This document shows positions 52,175 to 62,054 of a stretch of 64,000 nucleotides of DNA, piece after piece. Both the position numbers and the translations under genes were made by a program. The first letter of the stretch is position 1. Each line of letters begins with the position of its first letter. This stretch comes from Lachnospiraceae bacterium (GTDB lineage: Bacteria > Bacillota > Clostridia > Lachnospirales > Lachnospiraceae): the NCBI GenBank assembly GCA_017550165.1, contig JAFZQH010000006.1, forward strand, positions 1 through 64,000, in the 5' to 3' direction. The notes below the pieces were generated by a model. That model was not told the origin of the DNA and ran no database searches. It saw only the letters and a program-made list of their open reading frames with translations.

Positions 52175-52200
52175 AATATCCATCTGAAATATGTCTTGTT

Positions 52201-52231
52201 GTGAGACAAAAGCTCCGTCCCCCTGTCTCAC
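52201..52231. repeat. TGAGAC palindromic element, copy after RelE
   Basis: GTGAGAC...GTCTCAC, 31 bases, core AAAAGCTCCGTCCCC, 27 bases after the RelE/ParE toxin stop. Same GCTCC core variant as the copy at 51498. Confidence 0.87.
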
Positions 52232-52346
52232 TCGTTACCACTTTTATTCAAATATTTGTGAAAGAGGTACATTGAATAGTTTCTCTTTCGGTGCTAAAAT
52301 CTTGTGAGTACTGTAAAAGAGATCTTAAGATAGGGAAGTATTCACA

Positions 52347-53714
52347 ATGAAGGGCAAGACTATAAGAGTATTCACTGAGGGCAGGATCTTAGGCCCTCTT
52401 ATAAAATTTGCACTGCCGGTTCTGCTGGCACTTTTCCTGCAGACCATGTATGGTGCAGTAGACCTGCTTATCATCGGACAGTTCTGTGGCGCCGGTGATG
52501 TATCTGCGGTATCTACAGGGGGGACCATGATGTTCACCCTGACAAGCATCTTCACCGGTCTCTCCATGGGAGCTACCATTCTCCTTGGACAGAACATCGG
52601 AAGCGGCCGGGCAGAGGAAGCCGGCAAGGTTATCGGTTCCACCATCACTTCATTTGCCGGGCTGGGCCTTGCCGTAAGTATCATTGCCCTGGCAGCCTCT
52701 CCTGCCTTGGCAGCCCTCCTTCAGGCGCCGGCTGAAGCTTTTGACGGAACCGTGACCTACCTTCGCATATGTTCCGGCGGCCTTCTTTTTATAATAGCAT
52801 TTAACGTTCTGGGCAGTGTATTCCGCGGCATCGGCAATTCTGTCATGCCCCTTATATCCGTTGCCATATCCACGGTTGTTAACATCTTCGGTGACCTGAT
52901 CCTTATAGCCGTATTCGGCATGGGAGTTGCAGGCGCAGCCATAGCAACGGTATTCGCCCAGCTTATAAGCGTTATCCTTTCCGTTCTTATCATCAGAAAA
53001 CAGGGGCTTCCCTTTACCGTCAGCCGGCAGTACCTTAAGCCTCAGAAAAAGCTGGTGCGTAAAGTATTCCAGCTGGGTCTTCCCATAGCATTCCAGGATG
53101 TTCTGGTCAGCACTTCATTTCTCTTTATAATGGGTATCGTTAACACCTTGGGGCTTATAGCCTCCGCCAGCGTCGGCGTCGCCCAGAGGCTGTCCAATTT
53201 CATCATGCTGGTGCCTTCAGCATACATGCAGTCCATGTCGGCATTTGTTGCACAAAATGTGGGAGCCGGCAAATATGACCGTGCAAAAAAGGCGCTGTAC
53301 TGCGGTATCGGAACTTCACTGCTTGTGGGCCTTGTGACGGCATATTTCTCCTTCTTCCACGGAGATATTATGGCTTCAATATTCACCCATGACCCGGCCA
53401 TTATAGCCAGCGCCTGGGAATATCTCAAGGCATTTTCCATCGACACCCTGCTGGTATCCTTCCTCTTCTGCTTTATAGGATATTTCAACGGATACGGAAA
53501 GACCACCTTTGTTATGGCACAGGGGATCATCGGTGCCTTCGGTGTCAGGATCCCGGTTGCCTTTGTAATGAGCCGCATCTTCGGAGACAACCTCTTCCTG
53601 GTAGGCCTCTCCACCCCGGCCTCAACCATAGTCCAGATTACACTATGTCTTATTGTATTTGCAAGGTTGCAACATAAGATCAGAAAAAACGCCATAGAAA
53701 AAGCTGCCGCATAA
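52347..53714 (+). CDS. MATE-family efflux transporter
   Basis: A 455-residue, about 12-helix MATE exporter with the FALPVLLALFLQTMYGAVD start and the mid-protein repeat GLPIAFQDV. It differs clearly from the MATE protein at 1190 in its N-terminus. No adjacent regulator identifies its substrate. Its last codons overlap a terminator hairpin serving the convergent ahcY gene. Confidence 0.92.
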   Translation: MKGKTIRVFTEGRILGPLIKFALPVLLALFLQTMYGAVDLLIIGQFCGAGDVSAVSTGGTMMFTLTSIFTGLSMGATILLGQNIGSGRAEEAGKVIGSTITSFAGLGLAVSIIALAASPALAALLQAPAEAFDGTVTYLRICSGGLLFIIAFNVLGSVFRGIGNSVMPLISVAISTVVNIFGDLILIAVFGMGVAGAAIATVFAQLISVILSVLIIRKQGLPFTVSRQYLKPQKKLVRKVFQLGLPIAFQDVLVSTSFLFIMGIVNTLGLIASASVGVAQRLSNFIMLVPSAYMQSMSAFVAQNVGAGKYDRAKKALYCGIGTSLLVGLVTAYFSFFHGDIMASIFTHDPAIIASAWEYLKAFSIDTLLVSFLFCFIGYFNGYGKTTFVMAQGIIGAFGVRIPVAFVMSRIFGDNLFLVGLSTPASTIVQITLCLIVFARLQHKIRKNAIEKAAA

Positions 53715-53725
53715 GCGACAGCTTT
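53697..53725 (-). terminator. terminator of ahcY within the MATE 3' end
   Basis: On the minus strand AAAGCTG-t-CGC and GCGG-CAGCTTTTT form a stem around TTAT, just 7 bases after the ahcY stop. It overlaps the last codons and stop of the convergent MATE gene. Confidence 0.75.
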
Positions 53726-53731
53726 AATTAT

Positions 53732-54979
53732 CTAGTCAACCGCCCATCCTGACAGGTACTTCTCCTGCTCGGGGGTGAGCTTATCGATCTTCAATCCCAG
53801 CGCAGCAAGCTTTGTGCGCCCTATCTCATCATCAATGGAATCCGGAACCTTGTACACCTTGGTCTCCAGTTCGTCTTTATGTTTTACCAGCCACTCAAGG
53901 CTAAGCGCCTGTACCGAGAAGGACATATCCATGATCTCTGCAGGATGTCCCTTGCCGCAGGCAAGGTTGACAAGACGTCCCTCTCCAAGCACATTCAACG
54001 TCTTCTTGTTGCTTAATGTATATCCTACGATGTTATGTCTCTTGACTTCCTGCTTGACAGCCATCTTAGCCAGCTCCGCAACTGCCACCTCACAATCGAA
54101 ATGACCTGCATTACATAATACCGCATTGTCCTTCATAACCTCGAAGTGGCGGGGAACGATAACATCCTTGCAACCTGTGACAGTAATAAATATATCTCCG
54201 ATGGGTGCCGCCTCGTCCATTGTCATGATCCTGAAACCATCCATGGTGGCATCCAGGGCTTTGAAGGCATCCACCTCCGTAACCACGACATTGGCGCCCA
54301 TTCCCTTGGCACGCATTGCCACTCCCTTGCCACACCAACCGTATCCTGCCACTACAACGGTCTTGCCGGCGATGACGAGATTGGTGGTATCCATGATAGC
54401 CGTCATGACAGACTGGCCGGTACCGTATTTATTATCATAATAATGCTTGGCTTTGGCATCATTGACCGCCATCATGGGGCAGGGAAGAACCCCCTCTCTC
54501 TCCCGGGCCTTCAGTCTGAGAATACCCGTGGTGGTCTCTTCACATCCGCCGATGAGATTATCGGTATAGTCCTTGCAACGATCAGCCAGAAGATTGATCA
54601 GGTCACCACCGTCATCTACTATCAAATGAGGATGACAGGCAAGAGTCTCTGCCAGAAGATCTTCATATTCTCTGGCGTTAACACCGTATTTGCCGTATGT
54701 GTTGATACCCAGCTCCGCAACGCCTGCTGCCACATCGTCCTGTGTAGACAGGGGATTGCAGCCCGTAAGGTATACATCCGCTCCTCCCTTTTTAAGCACT
54801 AGTCCCAGGTTGGCTGTCTTAGCCTCAAGATGAACTGATACCGCAATCCTCAGCCCCTTAAAGGGCTGCTCCTTCTCAAATCTCTCTTCTATGGAGCTCA
54901 GAGCAGGCATAAAAGAACGAACCCATTCTATCTTACGTATTCCCGACGGCGCAAGCGTCGGATCTTTTATATTACTCAT
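53732..54979 (-). CDS. ahcY: adenosylhomocysteinase
   Basis: A 415-residue NAD-dependent hydrolase that splits S-adenosylhomocysteine to homocysteine and adenosine, relieving product inhibition of methyltransferases. The substrate part is at the N-terminus and the NAD-binding VVAGYGWCGKGVAMRAKG lies mid-protein; GHFDCEVAV and the C-terminal SVQALSLEWL segment are family features. A deaminase gene is directly upstream. Confidence 0.95.
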   Translation of the reverse strand: MSNIKDPTLAPSGIRKIEWVRSFMPALSSIEERFEKEQPFKGLRIAVSVHLEAKTANLGLVLKKGGADVYLTGCNPLSTQDDVAAGVAELGINTYGKYGVNAREYEDLLAETLACHPHLIVDDGGDLINLLADRCKDYTDNLIGGCEETTTGILRLKAREREGVLPCPMMAVNDAKAKHYYDNKYGTGQSVMTAIMDTTNLVIAGKTVVVAGYGWCGKGVAMRAKGMGANVVVTEVDAFKALDATMDGFRIMTMDEAAPIGDIFITVTGCKDVIVPRHFEVMKDNAVLCNAGHFDCEVAVAELAKMAVKQEVKRHNIVGYTLSNKKTLNVLGEGRLVNLACGKGHPAEIMDMSFSVQALSLEWLVKHKDELETKVYKVPDSIDDEIGRTKLAALGLKIDKLTPEQEKYLSGWAVD

Positions 54980-55044
54980 CCTGTATCCTTTCTTTCGCAG
55001 AACATTTTTTACAGCACCGCTATTATATCAAATCACGGCATTTA

Positions 55045-56328
55045 CTACAAGTTTTCTTTTACGATACGACGCATCTCGGCATAGACTTTTTCCCTGTCGA
55101 TGGTGGTAAACTCCCGGTCTTTCATGACGAATTTCCCGTCTATCATCACATCCTTAACCTCTGATCCGTTTGCAGAATAACAAAGGGCAGAGATCACATT
55201 ATTATTCGGGAACATAGACAGTTCATTCAGGTCGACAAAGGCCAGATCCGCCTTGGCGCCCTCTGCTATAACCCCAAGTTTTCCTTCCATGCCCAGAGCC
55301 CTTGCCCCGTTCACCGTTGCCGTCTCCAGCACGAAGTTCGAGGGAGCGGCGGTAGGACTCTTCTCAAGACCTTTATGGATCATTGTCAGAAGCCCCATCT
55401 CCCGGAACATGTTCAGGGTATTGTTGCTGGCTGTTCCGTCAGTTCCCAGGCAAATGTTGATCCCCGTACCCTTCATGGCGGTCACCGGAGCAAATCCGTT
55501 GCCCAGTTTGGCGTTGCTGGCAGGATTGGTAACAACATGGGTCCCCGTCTCCTTAAGAATCTTCATATCGTCTCCGCGCAGCTGGACGCAATGTGCGACA
55601 ATGGTCCGATCCCCCAAGAATCCCACATCACGAAGAAGCTCAACCGGGGTCTTTCCGTGCTCTTTGATGCAGTTCTCCACTTCACCCACCGTCTCGGAAA
55701 GATGGGTCTGCTTTAAGAGACCTCTCTTATCCGCCTCTTTTGTGAGCTGTTCGTAAAGTTTCGGGGATGCACTGTAGACAGCATGGGGTGATATCACTAT
55801 ATCTATCATGTCTGACCGGAACTCCTCCAGTTCAGTCATTGCCTCATTAAAACGCCTTGTCGCTCCTTCATCCTCATAAAGGTCCGTGCCCACCAGGCCT
55901 CTTCCGATAAAGCCTCGTATGCCTATCTCCTTTGCAGCCTTTGGCGCCTGTCGGAGATACATGTGCATATCCACAAATGATGTGGTCCCGGTGCTTATCA
56001 TCTCCATATATCCAAGGAGTGATGACCAATATGCGGCTTCAAGAGGCATATTGTCCTCCACCGGCATAACCCGCTTGAAAAGCCATTCCTCAAAGTCAAC
56101 ATCATCCGCATAATTGCGAAGAAAGGTCATATATGCGTGAGTATGCATGTTGATAAGTCCCGGCATCACCAGTTTATCCTTTGCATCAAAGACCTCATAT
56201 CCGCCATCATCCGGCAGTGTCCCGATCTTTTCTATGACGCCGTCCTTAACGTAAAGAGTATCTTTAACTGCTTTGAATACCCCATTTTCATATAAAAGTA
56301 ATGTTCCGTTGATAATCTTTGTATTCAT
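55045..56328 (-). CDS. mtaD: MTA/SAH-type adenosine deaminase, amidohydrolase
   Basis: A 427-residue metal-dependent hydrolase. Metal and catalytic residues are in NMHTHAYMTFLR, the QTHLSET strand, IVAHCVQL and LGTDGTASNN, the pattern of methylthioadenosine/SAH/5'-deoxyadenosine deaminases. With ahcY in the same operon it would deaminate the adenosine part of the SAM cycle by-products. Exact nucleoside preference is not visible. Confidence 0.85.
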   Translation of the reverse strand: MNTKIINGTLLLYENGVFKAVKDTLYVKDGVIEKIGTLPDDGGYEVFDAKDKLVMPGLINMHTHAYMTFLRNYADDVDFEEWLFKRVMPVEDNMPLEAAYWSSLLGYMEMISTGTTSFVDMHMYLRQAPKAAKEIGIRGFIGRGLVGTDLYEDEGATRRFNEAMTELEEFRSDMIDIVISPHAVYSASPKLYEQLTKEADKRGLLKQTHLSETVGEVENCIKEHGKTPVELLRDVGFLGDRTIVAHCVQLRGDDMKILKETGTHVVTNPASNAKLGNGFAPVTAMKGTGINICLGTDGTASNNTLNMFREMGLLTMIHKGLEKSPTAAPSNFVLETATVNGARALGMEGKLGVIAEGAKADLAFVDLNELSMFPNNNVISALCYSANGSEVKDVMIDGKFVMKDREFTTIDREKVYAEMRRIVKENL

Positions 56329-56375
56329 CTGCCCTCTCCCTTCATAAAACCTCCCGGTATTTTAGATAATAACAC

Positions 56376-56405
56376 AAAAAAGAGGTTACGCAAAGCGCAA
56401 CCCCT
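56376..56405 (-). terminator. terminator after the C39-like protease
   Basis: On the minus strand AGGGGTTGCGC and GCGTAACCTCT pair (one G-T) around a 3-base loop, then TTTTTT. It lies 17-46 bases past the C39 gene stop. Confidence 0.88.
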
Positions 56406-56421
56406 TCATCCTTGACCCATT

Positions 56422-57312
56422 CTAATATGTGTATCTCCATATGTTCTTTATCTGGGGCAGGAGCACGTCCACACTCCAGTGTCTGCTGCTGTGCTCCGGA
56501 CTTGCCGGATCATTTACGATGATCCTCCCTTCTTTGTCAACTCCCGTAAGCACGATAAAATGTCCCTGTGATGTAAAGTCTCCAGGCTTCATGGAGCATA
56601 TCATAGGCGTCTTCTCCGACAGGTTACCCAGGATATAAGCGGCTGAAACCGACCCGTAGGAATAGGTCAAACCGTAATGCTTGGCCCCGGCGGTCATCAG
56701 GCCCCAGGATGTTCCCTGCCCTGCTATGTAATAGCCGGCCTTCTCTGCATACTTGCTCACGTCATAAGGAGTAGCCGAGCCATCATTCTTCAGTCCGCAA
56801 ACTACCATGGAAAGACAGGTGGGGCCGCAGCCCGATATACCTATATAACTCTTGCCGTATGGAGCATACCCCCATCTCTTATCCCACTGGATGAACAATG
56901 GGATCTTGCCCTTCTTCACTTCCGAGTCAACATTTGTTTCGAAAACAAGACCTTCGTACCTGTCGAAGTTGTCCACATACTCTTTCGCCTCGGGATGAGC
57001 TTCTAAAAACTCCAATGCCTTGGCGTTGGTGGTAGTCGTAAAAGTCACGTCAGATGCAGTATCATTTGACGCAGTGATATTGGATGCCATAGACTCAGGA
57101 ACTGCGTTCTCCGTGCCGGCAGCATCCGTATTATTATAATATCCGCTGTTCTTCCCGGAGGAAACCTTGCGGATATCCTTTGAGGCCGGTCCCGCTACCA
57201 AAGAAGTAGGCCGTAATGACCTCTGGGATGACATTATGTCACTTCCCATCATAGCCACGGCTAAACCGACAGAAATAATAGTGATAGGTAATAATATATT
57301 TTTACTCTTCAT
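56422..57312 (-). CDS. exported C39-like peptidase
   Basis: A 296-residue protein with an N-terminal signal/anchor (KNILLPITIISVG), a Thr/Asn-rich linker to about 105 and a C39-like papain-fold domain. The catalytic Cys is in SGCGPTCLSM, the His in GHFIVLTG, and the Asp in IIVNDPA. Unlike bacteriocin exporters it has no ABC-transporter part, so it acts alone outside the membrane. Substrate unknown. The start at 57312 follows AAGGG. Confidence 0.85.
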   Translation of the reverse strand: MKSKNILLPITIISVGLAVAMMGSDIMSSQRSLRPTSLVAGPASKDIRKVSSGKNSGYYNNTDAAGTENAVPESMASNITASNDTASDVTFTTTTNAKALEFLEAHPEAKEYVDNFDRYEGLVFETNVDSEVKKGKIPLFIQWDKRWGYAPYGKSYIGISGCGPTCLSMVVCGLKNDGSATPYDVSKYAEKAGYYIAGQGTSWGLMTAGAKHYGLTYSYGSVSAAYILGNLSEKTPMICSMKPGDFTSQGHFIVLTGVDKEGRIIVNDPASPEHSSRHWSVDVLLPQIKNIWRYTY

Positions 57313-57427
57313 GAGAAAATCCCTTATAATCAGAAAAAACCACAATTTATAGTGCTAACCATTCATATTATAACTACATGTAGGCCGATCATGCAAGGCA
57401 AATCAGGATTTAATTGAACAGGAGTAT

Positions 57428-57456
57428 TTGCAAAAAATACGGAAATGGTATAGAAT
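57428..57456 (+). promoter_or_regulatory. promoter of tRNA-Gly and the STAS operon
   Basis: TTGCAA at 57428-57433, 17 bases, TAGAAT at 57451-57456. The tRNA begins 19 bases after the -10 box; with only 26 bases between the tRNA and the STAS gene, both may share this promoter. Confidence 0.7.
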
Positions 57457-57474
57457 GACACTTGAGGTTTTAGT

Positions 57475-57545
57475 GCAGAGTTAGTACATCGGTAGTATAT
57501 CAGCTTCCCAAGCTGAGGAGGCGGGTTCGATTCCCGTACTCTGCT
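57475..57545 (+). tRNA. tRNA-Gly (anticodon CCC)
   Basis: Acceptor GCAGAGT pairs with ACTCTGC, discriminator T, no encoded CCA. The D arm, the five-base anticodon stem TCAGC/GCTGA with loop TTCCCAA (anticodon CCC), and the T arm with GGTTCGATTCC are all present; 71 bases in total. It reads GGG glycine codons. Confidence 0.93.
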
Positions 57546-57571
57546 ATATGTCGTAAGGAGGGACCCGCTTC

Positions 57572-57862
57572 ATGACCATCAAAAAAGAAATCAACGGAAA
57601 AGAAGCTATACTGTACATCGAAGGCTGGCTTGACACCCAGGCTGCACCGGATGTAGAGAAAGCCGTGAACGATCTTCCGGGAGAAGTAGACACCCTTATC
57701 ATCGACATGGAGAAGACAGAATACATATCCTCTTCGGGCATGCGCCAGATAGTATCGGCCCATAAAAAAATGAACGGTAATTTTTCATTGAGAAATGTAT
57801 CAGCCGATGTACTGGACGTATTGAGACTAACGGGACTTGACAAGAGGATCCATGTTGAATGA
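57572..57862 (+). CDS. STAS-domain anti-sigma antagonist
   Basis: A 96-residue protein of the SpoIIAA/RsbV family. The phosphorylation site is in YISSSGMRQI (Ser54 or Ser55), after LIIDMEKTE. Its stop overlaps the start of the SpoIIE-type phosphatase gene as ATGA, so they are co-translated. No partner sigma factor is in the window. Starts after AAGGAGGG. Confidence 0.9.
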   Translation: MTIKKEINGKEAILYIEGWLDTQAAPDVEKAVNDLPGEVDTLIIDMEKTEYISSSGMRQIVSAHKKMNGNFSLRNVSADVLDVLRLTGLDKRIHVE

Positions 57863-59826
57863 AAGAAAAAAACAAAGTTCTGAAAATATCCGTACTGACA
57901 AAGATCGGATTTCTTTTTCTCGTCTCCACGGTTATCATCATAACCGTGACCACCATCATAAGCCACAAATACTGGTATGACAATTCTCTTAATTATGCCC
58001 TTTCAGAAGCAAAAGCGGCTGTCGTTATCGGGGAGAGCGCCTTAAGCCACATGGACCCCGATGGGAAACTCGAGACCGACAAAAATATCAGGAAAAATAT
58101 CCACGATGAATTCCGTCTTATCAGCAAGGAGATGGATTGCAAATACCTTTATCTGTTCAAACTTGCCGAAGACGGTACGAGGACCCATCTGATCAGTGCC
58201 GGGAGCAGTGATGAAGATGACAGGCTCGTTACGGCGAACGGTGATTATGATTTCGGCCACATTACGGTTTCTCCCATCACCGATACAGAAGCCGCTATCC
58301 TTAAGGGTGATCGTGACGGCGGCTATAAGATAGTCAATAATGAATACGGTAACGTTATCGCATTAGTCCGCCCTGTCTTTCGTGATGGGAAGGTGTACGC
58401 TCTTTTAGCAGCCGATTACAGCATGGATCTTACCCTTGAGGACGTGGCACAGAACATTTTAAAGGTCATTCTCATCGCTTCCGTATTGTTTGCGCTTATC
58501 ATAGCCCTCGGCCTCTTCCTTATCCACAGGTCCATTCTTTCTCCCTTAAAGAGGCTGTCTCTGCAGATGGAGAATTTCCTCCGTGACCGGGAGACAACTT
58601 CATCAGCTCCAAACCGAAGAATACATGACGAGATCACGGATATAGAGTCATCTTTTGAAACCATGGCTACCGAGATAAAGCAGTACCTTTCAGATGTGGA
58701 GCGTCTTACCACTGAGAAGGTTGCAGGAGAAGTAGAACTGTCTGTTGCCAAAAGGATACAGGACGGCATAGTCCGTCCGAGACATTCAGTTGCCGGAACC
58801 GGTTACGAGGCTTCCGCATTTATGCACCCTGCCAGGGAGATCGGAGGGGATTTCTATGACATTATCAAGCTGGAGGACGGCAGGGTTGCCTTTCTCATCG
58901 GCGACGTATCAGGCAAGGGCGTTACGGCAGCCATATTCATGGTGCTTGTAAGGAGCGTGATCCGAGACCGTATCATGCTGGGAATGAGTCCTGCCGATAC
59001 TCTTCTTGAATCCAACGCTCTCATCTGCTCAGAGAATCCGGAAGGTATGTTCGCCACGGTATTCTTAAGCGTGTGCGATCCGCGGACCGGCAAGGTGGAA
59101 TATGCCAACGCCGGACACAACAAGCCCTTCATCGTCGGGACCGAGGTCAGAGAACTGGATGTTAAAAGCGGGATAGCTCTGGGTTTATTCGAAGACGCGG
59201 ACATATACGATGAGGAAGTGACCCTGGAGGAAGATACAGGGATCCTCTTATATACCGACGGAGTATCTGAAGCCGTTAACGGACAAAAAGAACAATTCGG
59301 CATAGACAGGATCTGTTCCGCGCTTGCCGGTATACCCTCTTCCGCCGAAGAAACCATTAATATCCTGACAGATTCCCTGAAGGATTTTATCGGCACTGCG
59401 GCCCAGTTTGACGACATTACGGCGCTTGTATATTTCCGCAAGAAACCTGAGAATGAACTGGTTTTAAAACCTGAAATATCTGAATTTGCCGGTGTGAAAG
59501 AACGTATCTTCTATGATCTGCCCGATACTCCCGGCAGAAAGAACATTATTCTTGCCTGTGAAGAATGGTTTGCCAATATAGTCATGCACTCTAAAGCAGA
59601 CAGGATACGTATCACACCGATGTTAAAAGACCAATCCTTCTCCATCGAGTTTGCAGACAACGGCCTTCCCTTTGATCCGGTCTCATACGATCCTCCGGAA
59701 AAAGACTTTGACGACCTTGCTACCGGAGGAATGGGGATAGGCCTCATAAAGGATATCGCAGAAGAAATGAGATACGAACTGAGTGACGATCAGAACAAAC
59801 TCCTCCTCATATTCAAAGAACAATAA
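57859..59826 (+). CDS. membrane SpoIIE-type phosphatase fused to a serine kinase domain
   Basis: A 655-residue signalling protein: helix at about 10-30, extracytoplasmic Cache-like sensor to about 200, second helix, a HAMP linker, a PP2C phosphatase domain (about 300-530; metal aspartates in GGDFYD, GDVSGKG, YTDGVSE and FDDITAL) and a C-terminal HATPase domain (about 545-650; GMGIGLIKDI) like RsbW/SpoIIAB. Phosphatase and kinase in one chain could set the phosphorylation level of the neighbouring STAS protein. The output partner is not known. Confidence 0.88.
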   Translation: MKEKNKVLKISVLTKIGFLFLVSTVIIITVTTIISHKYWYDNSLNYALSEAKAAVVIGESALSHMDPDGKLETDKNIRKNIHDEFRLISKEMDCKYLYLFKLAEDGTRTHLISAGSSDEDDRLVTANGDYDFGHITVSPITDTEAAILKGDRDGGYKIVNNEYGNVIALVRPVFRDGKVYALLAADYSMDLTLEDVAQNILKVILIASVLFALIIALGLFLIHRSILSPLKRLSLQMENFLRDRETTSSAPNRRIHDEITDIESSFETMATEIKQYLSDVERLTTEKVAGEVELSVAKRIQDGIVRPRHSVAGTGYEASAFMHPAREIGGDFYDIIKLEDGRVAFLIGDVSGKGVTAAIFMVLVRSVIRDRIMLGMSPADTLLESNALICSENPEGMFATVFLSVCDPRTGKVEYANAGHNKPFIVGTEVRELDVKSGIALGLFEDADIYDEEVTLEEDTGILLYTDGVSEAVNGQKEQFGIDRICSALAGIPSSAEETINILTDSLKDFIGTAAQFDDITALVYFRKKPENELVLKPEISEFAGVKERIFYDLPDTPGRKNIILACEEWFANIVMHSKADRIRITPMLKDQSFSIEFADNGLPFDPVSYDPPEKDFDDLATGGMGIGLIKDIAEEMRYELSDDQNKLLLIFKEQ

Positions 59827-59828
59827 GA

Positions 59829-59861
59829 AGACAGAGGTCATGCAAATGACCTCTGTCTCAT
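59829..59861. terminator. bidirectional hairpin between the phosphatase and chemoreceptor genes
   Basis: A perfect 13-base stem, AGACAGAGGTCAT and ATGACCTCTGTCT, around GCAA. The stem is strong but T tails are short on both sides. It separates two convergent genes. Confidence 0.75.
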
Positions 59862-59885
59862 TTAACTGTTATGCTTTGTATCAGT

Positions 59886-61955
59886 CTATTCCTCTTCGTC
59901 TCCGATCTTGAAGTACTCTATTGCCACACTCATATCCTCATTAATGTTGCGCATCTCAGTTGTAGACTCCTGAGTATTCTCGCATGCATCGGTAACCGTC
60001 TGGCAGGAAGCGGATACTTCTTCTGCGGAAGCTCCCAGCTCCTCGGATATGGCACCAAGCTCGGTTGTGGTGTTGGTAAGTTCAACCTTGATACTGTCAA
60101 GCTCACCGGCCAGCTTCTTGATAGTATCGATCTCAACTATGGAAGCCTCTACGGAATCAGAAAGAATATTGAATTTCTCCTGCGCAAGCTCTATATCCTC
60201 ACGCTCTTTGCTGATAACCTCAAATACCCTGTTGCTTATATCAACCGTGGTGTTGGACAATACTATAACGTTTTCAATGATCTGCTTGATCTCCTTAGCC
60301 GACTCGGCAGAGGAATCAGCCAAAGCCCTGATCTCATCCGCAACAACCGCAAATCCTCTTCCGGCCTCTCCCGCACGAGCAGACTCGATGGAGGCGTTGA
60401 GGGAAAGAAGGTTGGTCTCTTCAGCAATGGATTCAATGGCCTGTATCGCAGACTGGATATCCCCGATAGCCGCATTGGTCTCAGAGATCTTATCTGCAAT
60501 GCTCTTCATAGCCTCAACGGACTCATTTGCTCCTGAGTATACGGAATCCATACACTCTGTAGCTTCATTATTGGCATTCTTGATGGTCTGGGATGAAGCA
60601 TACAGGCTCTGAACATTATTATTAAGGTTCTCAATATCGTCACCCAGCTCTACGGCCTTCTGTGCCATGGTCTGAGCATTCTCTGCAACGCTCTGTGAGG
60701 TAATGGCAACCTCTCCTATGGCTGCATTGATCTGTGAGATCGACTCAACATTGTCACCTGTCATCCCATCAACGTTTATAATGGCATTATTCAGTACCGA
60801 CGCTGAATTCTTAACTGACCTCATGGATGTTGTCAGCGCTTCCTTCAAGGACTGGAAGGCCGAGATTATGCTGACTGTCTCCTTGATATGGGACTGGGCA
60901 TTGCACTTGACCGTAACATCTCCGGTTCCCAGCTGAACAATGGATTCTGCGACAGTCTTAAGAGGAGTAGCGATAACTCTTGCCACGATGATCGCCAGCA
61001 AAGCAAAGATGATAACGCAGGCAACGGAAATGATGATGGTCCAAGTCTTAATGGCATCTATCCCGGAAAGAAGATCGGATTCATCTGCAGTAAGAACCGC
61101 AATATATACATCATCCTTTCCTACGTAATATGCTGCATATTTATTCGTATTGTTATGGTTATATGTTATACAGGCTGGTTCCGGATGCTTTCCTGCTGCA
61201 AGATCCGCAACAAGACCCTTTACTGCCGAATTCTCAACGGCATTACCTATCTTGGTCTCATCGGGATGATGGATCATAGTCCCGTCTTTGCTTACAAAGT
61301 AAATATATGAACTGCTGTGGCCAAGGGATGAAACATCCGATATTTTCGAAGCGATCTCATTTACAAAAGTCGCTCCGCCCACATAGCCTATGGGCGTACC
61401 ATTATCCATAACGGGATAATACAGGGACATAACAAGTTTGCCTGATGACGGCGATGTCATGATGCCTGTGTTATACACACCGTCTGTGCTCTGGAGCGAA
61501 TCCAAAAGTGCCTTACGGGAATCTCCCTCTCTTAAGACCTTTCCAATGATAGCATCAGCTGTGGCATGGGTCATAACCTTGGTATCCCAGTCACACAGGT
61601 ACAAACCTTCCCAGCCACTGAGACCCTTAAAAAAGTCTTTCGTATATTGCTGAGCCTTTTGGAAAAGCTCATTGTCATACGGATTATGAAGATACTCTTT
61701 GATTATGGGAGCTGCTGCATAAGCCTGTACCAGAGCTTCATTAGTAGCCGTCTCTTCATCAAATGCGGTTCCTGTATCCTTGATGATCTGAACAAGGGAA
61801 GCGTTAGTCCATTTAGTCATCTCCGCGCTGCTCTTACCTATAGTGATGATGCTTAAGACCACTGATGCGCATATGAGCGGGATAAGCGCATACAGGATAA
61901 GCGTCATCCTCATGTCCAGCTTCGAAGTGCTCTTTGCCTTGTTTTGTGTAGCCAT
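59886..61955 (-). CDS. methyl-accepting chemotaxis protein
   Basis: A 689-residue receptor: helix at about 25-45, a Cache sensor to about 300, a second helix, HAMP domain and the signalling domain with the hairpin tip [31 protein letters not shown]. The HAMP-to-tip heptads are regular. The start at 61955 follows AGGAGGG. No other chemotaxis or flagellar gene is in the window. The ligand is unknown. Confidence 0.94.
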   Translation of the reverse strand: MATQNKAKSTSKLDMRMTLILYALIPLICASVVLSIITIGKSSAEMTKWTNASLVQIIKDTGTAFDEETATNEALVQAYAAAPIIKEYLHNPYDNELFQKAQQYTKDFFKGLSGWEGLYLCDWDTKVMTHATADAIIGKVLREGDSRKALLDSLQSTDGVYNTGIMTSPSSGKLVMSLYYPVMDNGTPIGYVGGATFVNEIASKISDVSSLGHSSSYIYFVSKDGTMIHHPDETKIGNAVENSAVKGLVADLAAGKHPEPACITYNHNNTNKYAAYYVGKDDVYIAVLTADESDLLSGIDAIKTWTIIISVACVIIFALLAIIVARVIATPLKTVAESIVQLGTGDVTVKCNAQSHIKETVSIISAFQSLKEALTTSMRSVKNSASVLNNAIINVDGMTGDNVESISQINAAIGEVAITSQSVAENAQTMAQKAVELGDDIENLNNNVQSLYASSQTIKNANNEATECMDSVYSGANESVEAMKSIADKISETNAAIGDIQSAIQAIESIAEETNLLSLNASIESARAGEAGRGFAVVADEIRALADSSAESAKEIKQIIENVIVLSNTTVDISNRVFEVISKEREDIELAQEKFNILSDSVEASIVEIDTIKKLAGELDSIKVELTNTTTELGAISEELGASAEEVSASCQTVTDACENTQESTTEMRNINEDMSVAIEYFKIGDEEE

Positions 61956-62054
61956 AGGTTGTCCCTCCTGATAGTACAATTAATAATTGCGGTTACTGAA
62001 TATTATACTAACAGATGACCATAAACACAATAGACAGTTTGATATTATCCTACT

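Noticed and set aside
51598-52231. A transposon carrying the Phd/RelE pair
   Set aside because: The flanking TGAGAC elements are short, in the same orientation and lack target duplications or a transposase, so mobility as a unit is not shown.
56422-57312. C39 protease as the exporter peptidase of the Nif11-leader peptide
   Set aside because: It has no ABC-transporter domains, is 46 kb away and has its own signal peptide, so a leader-cleaving role has no support.
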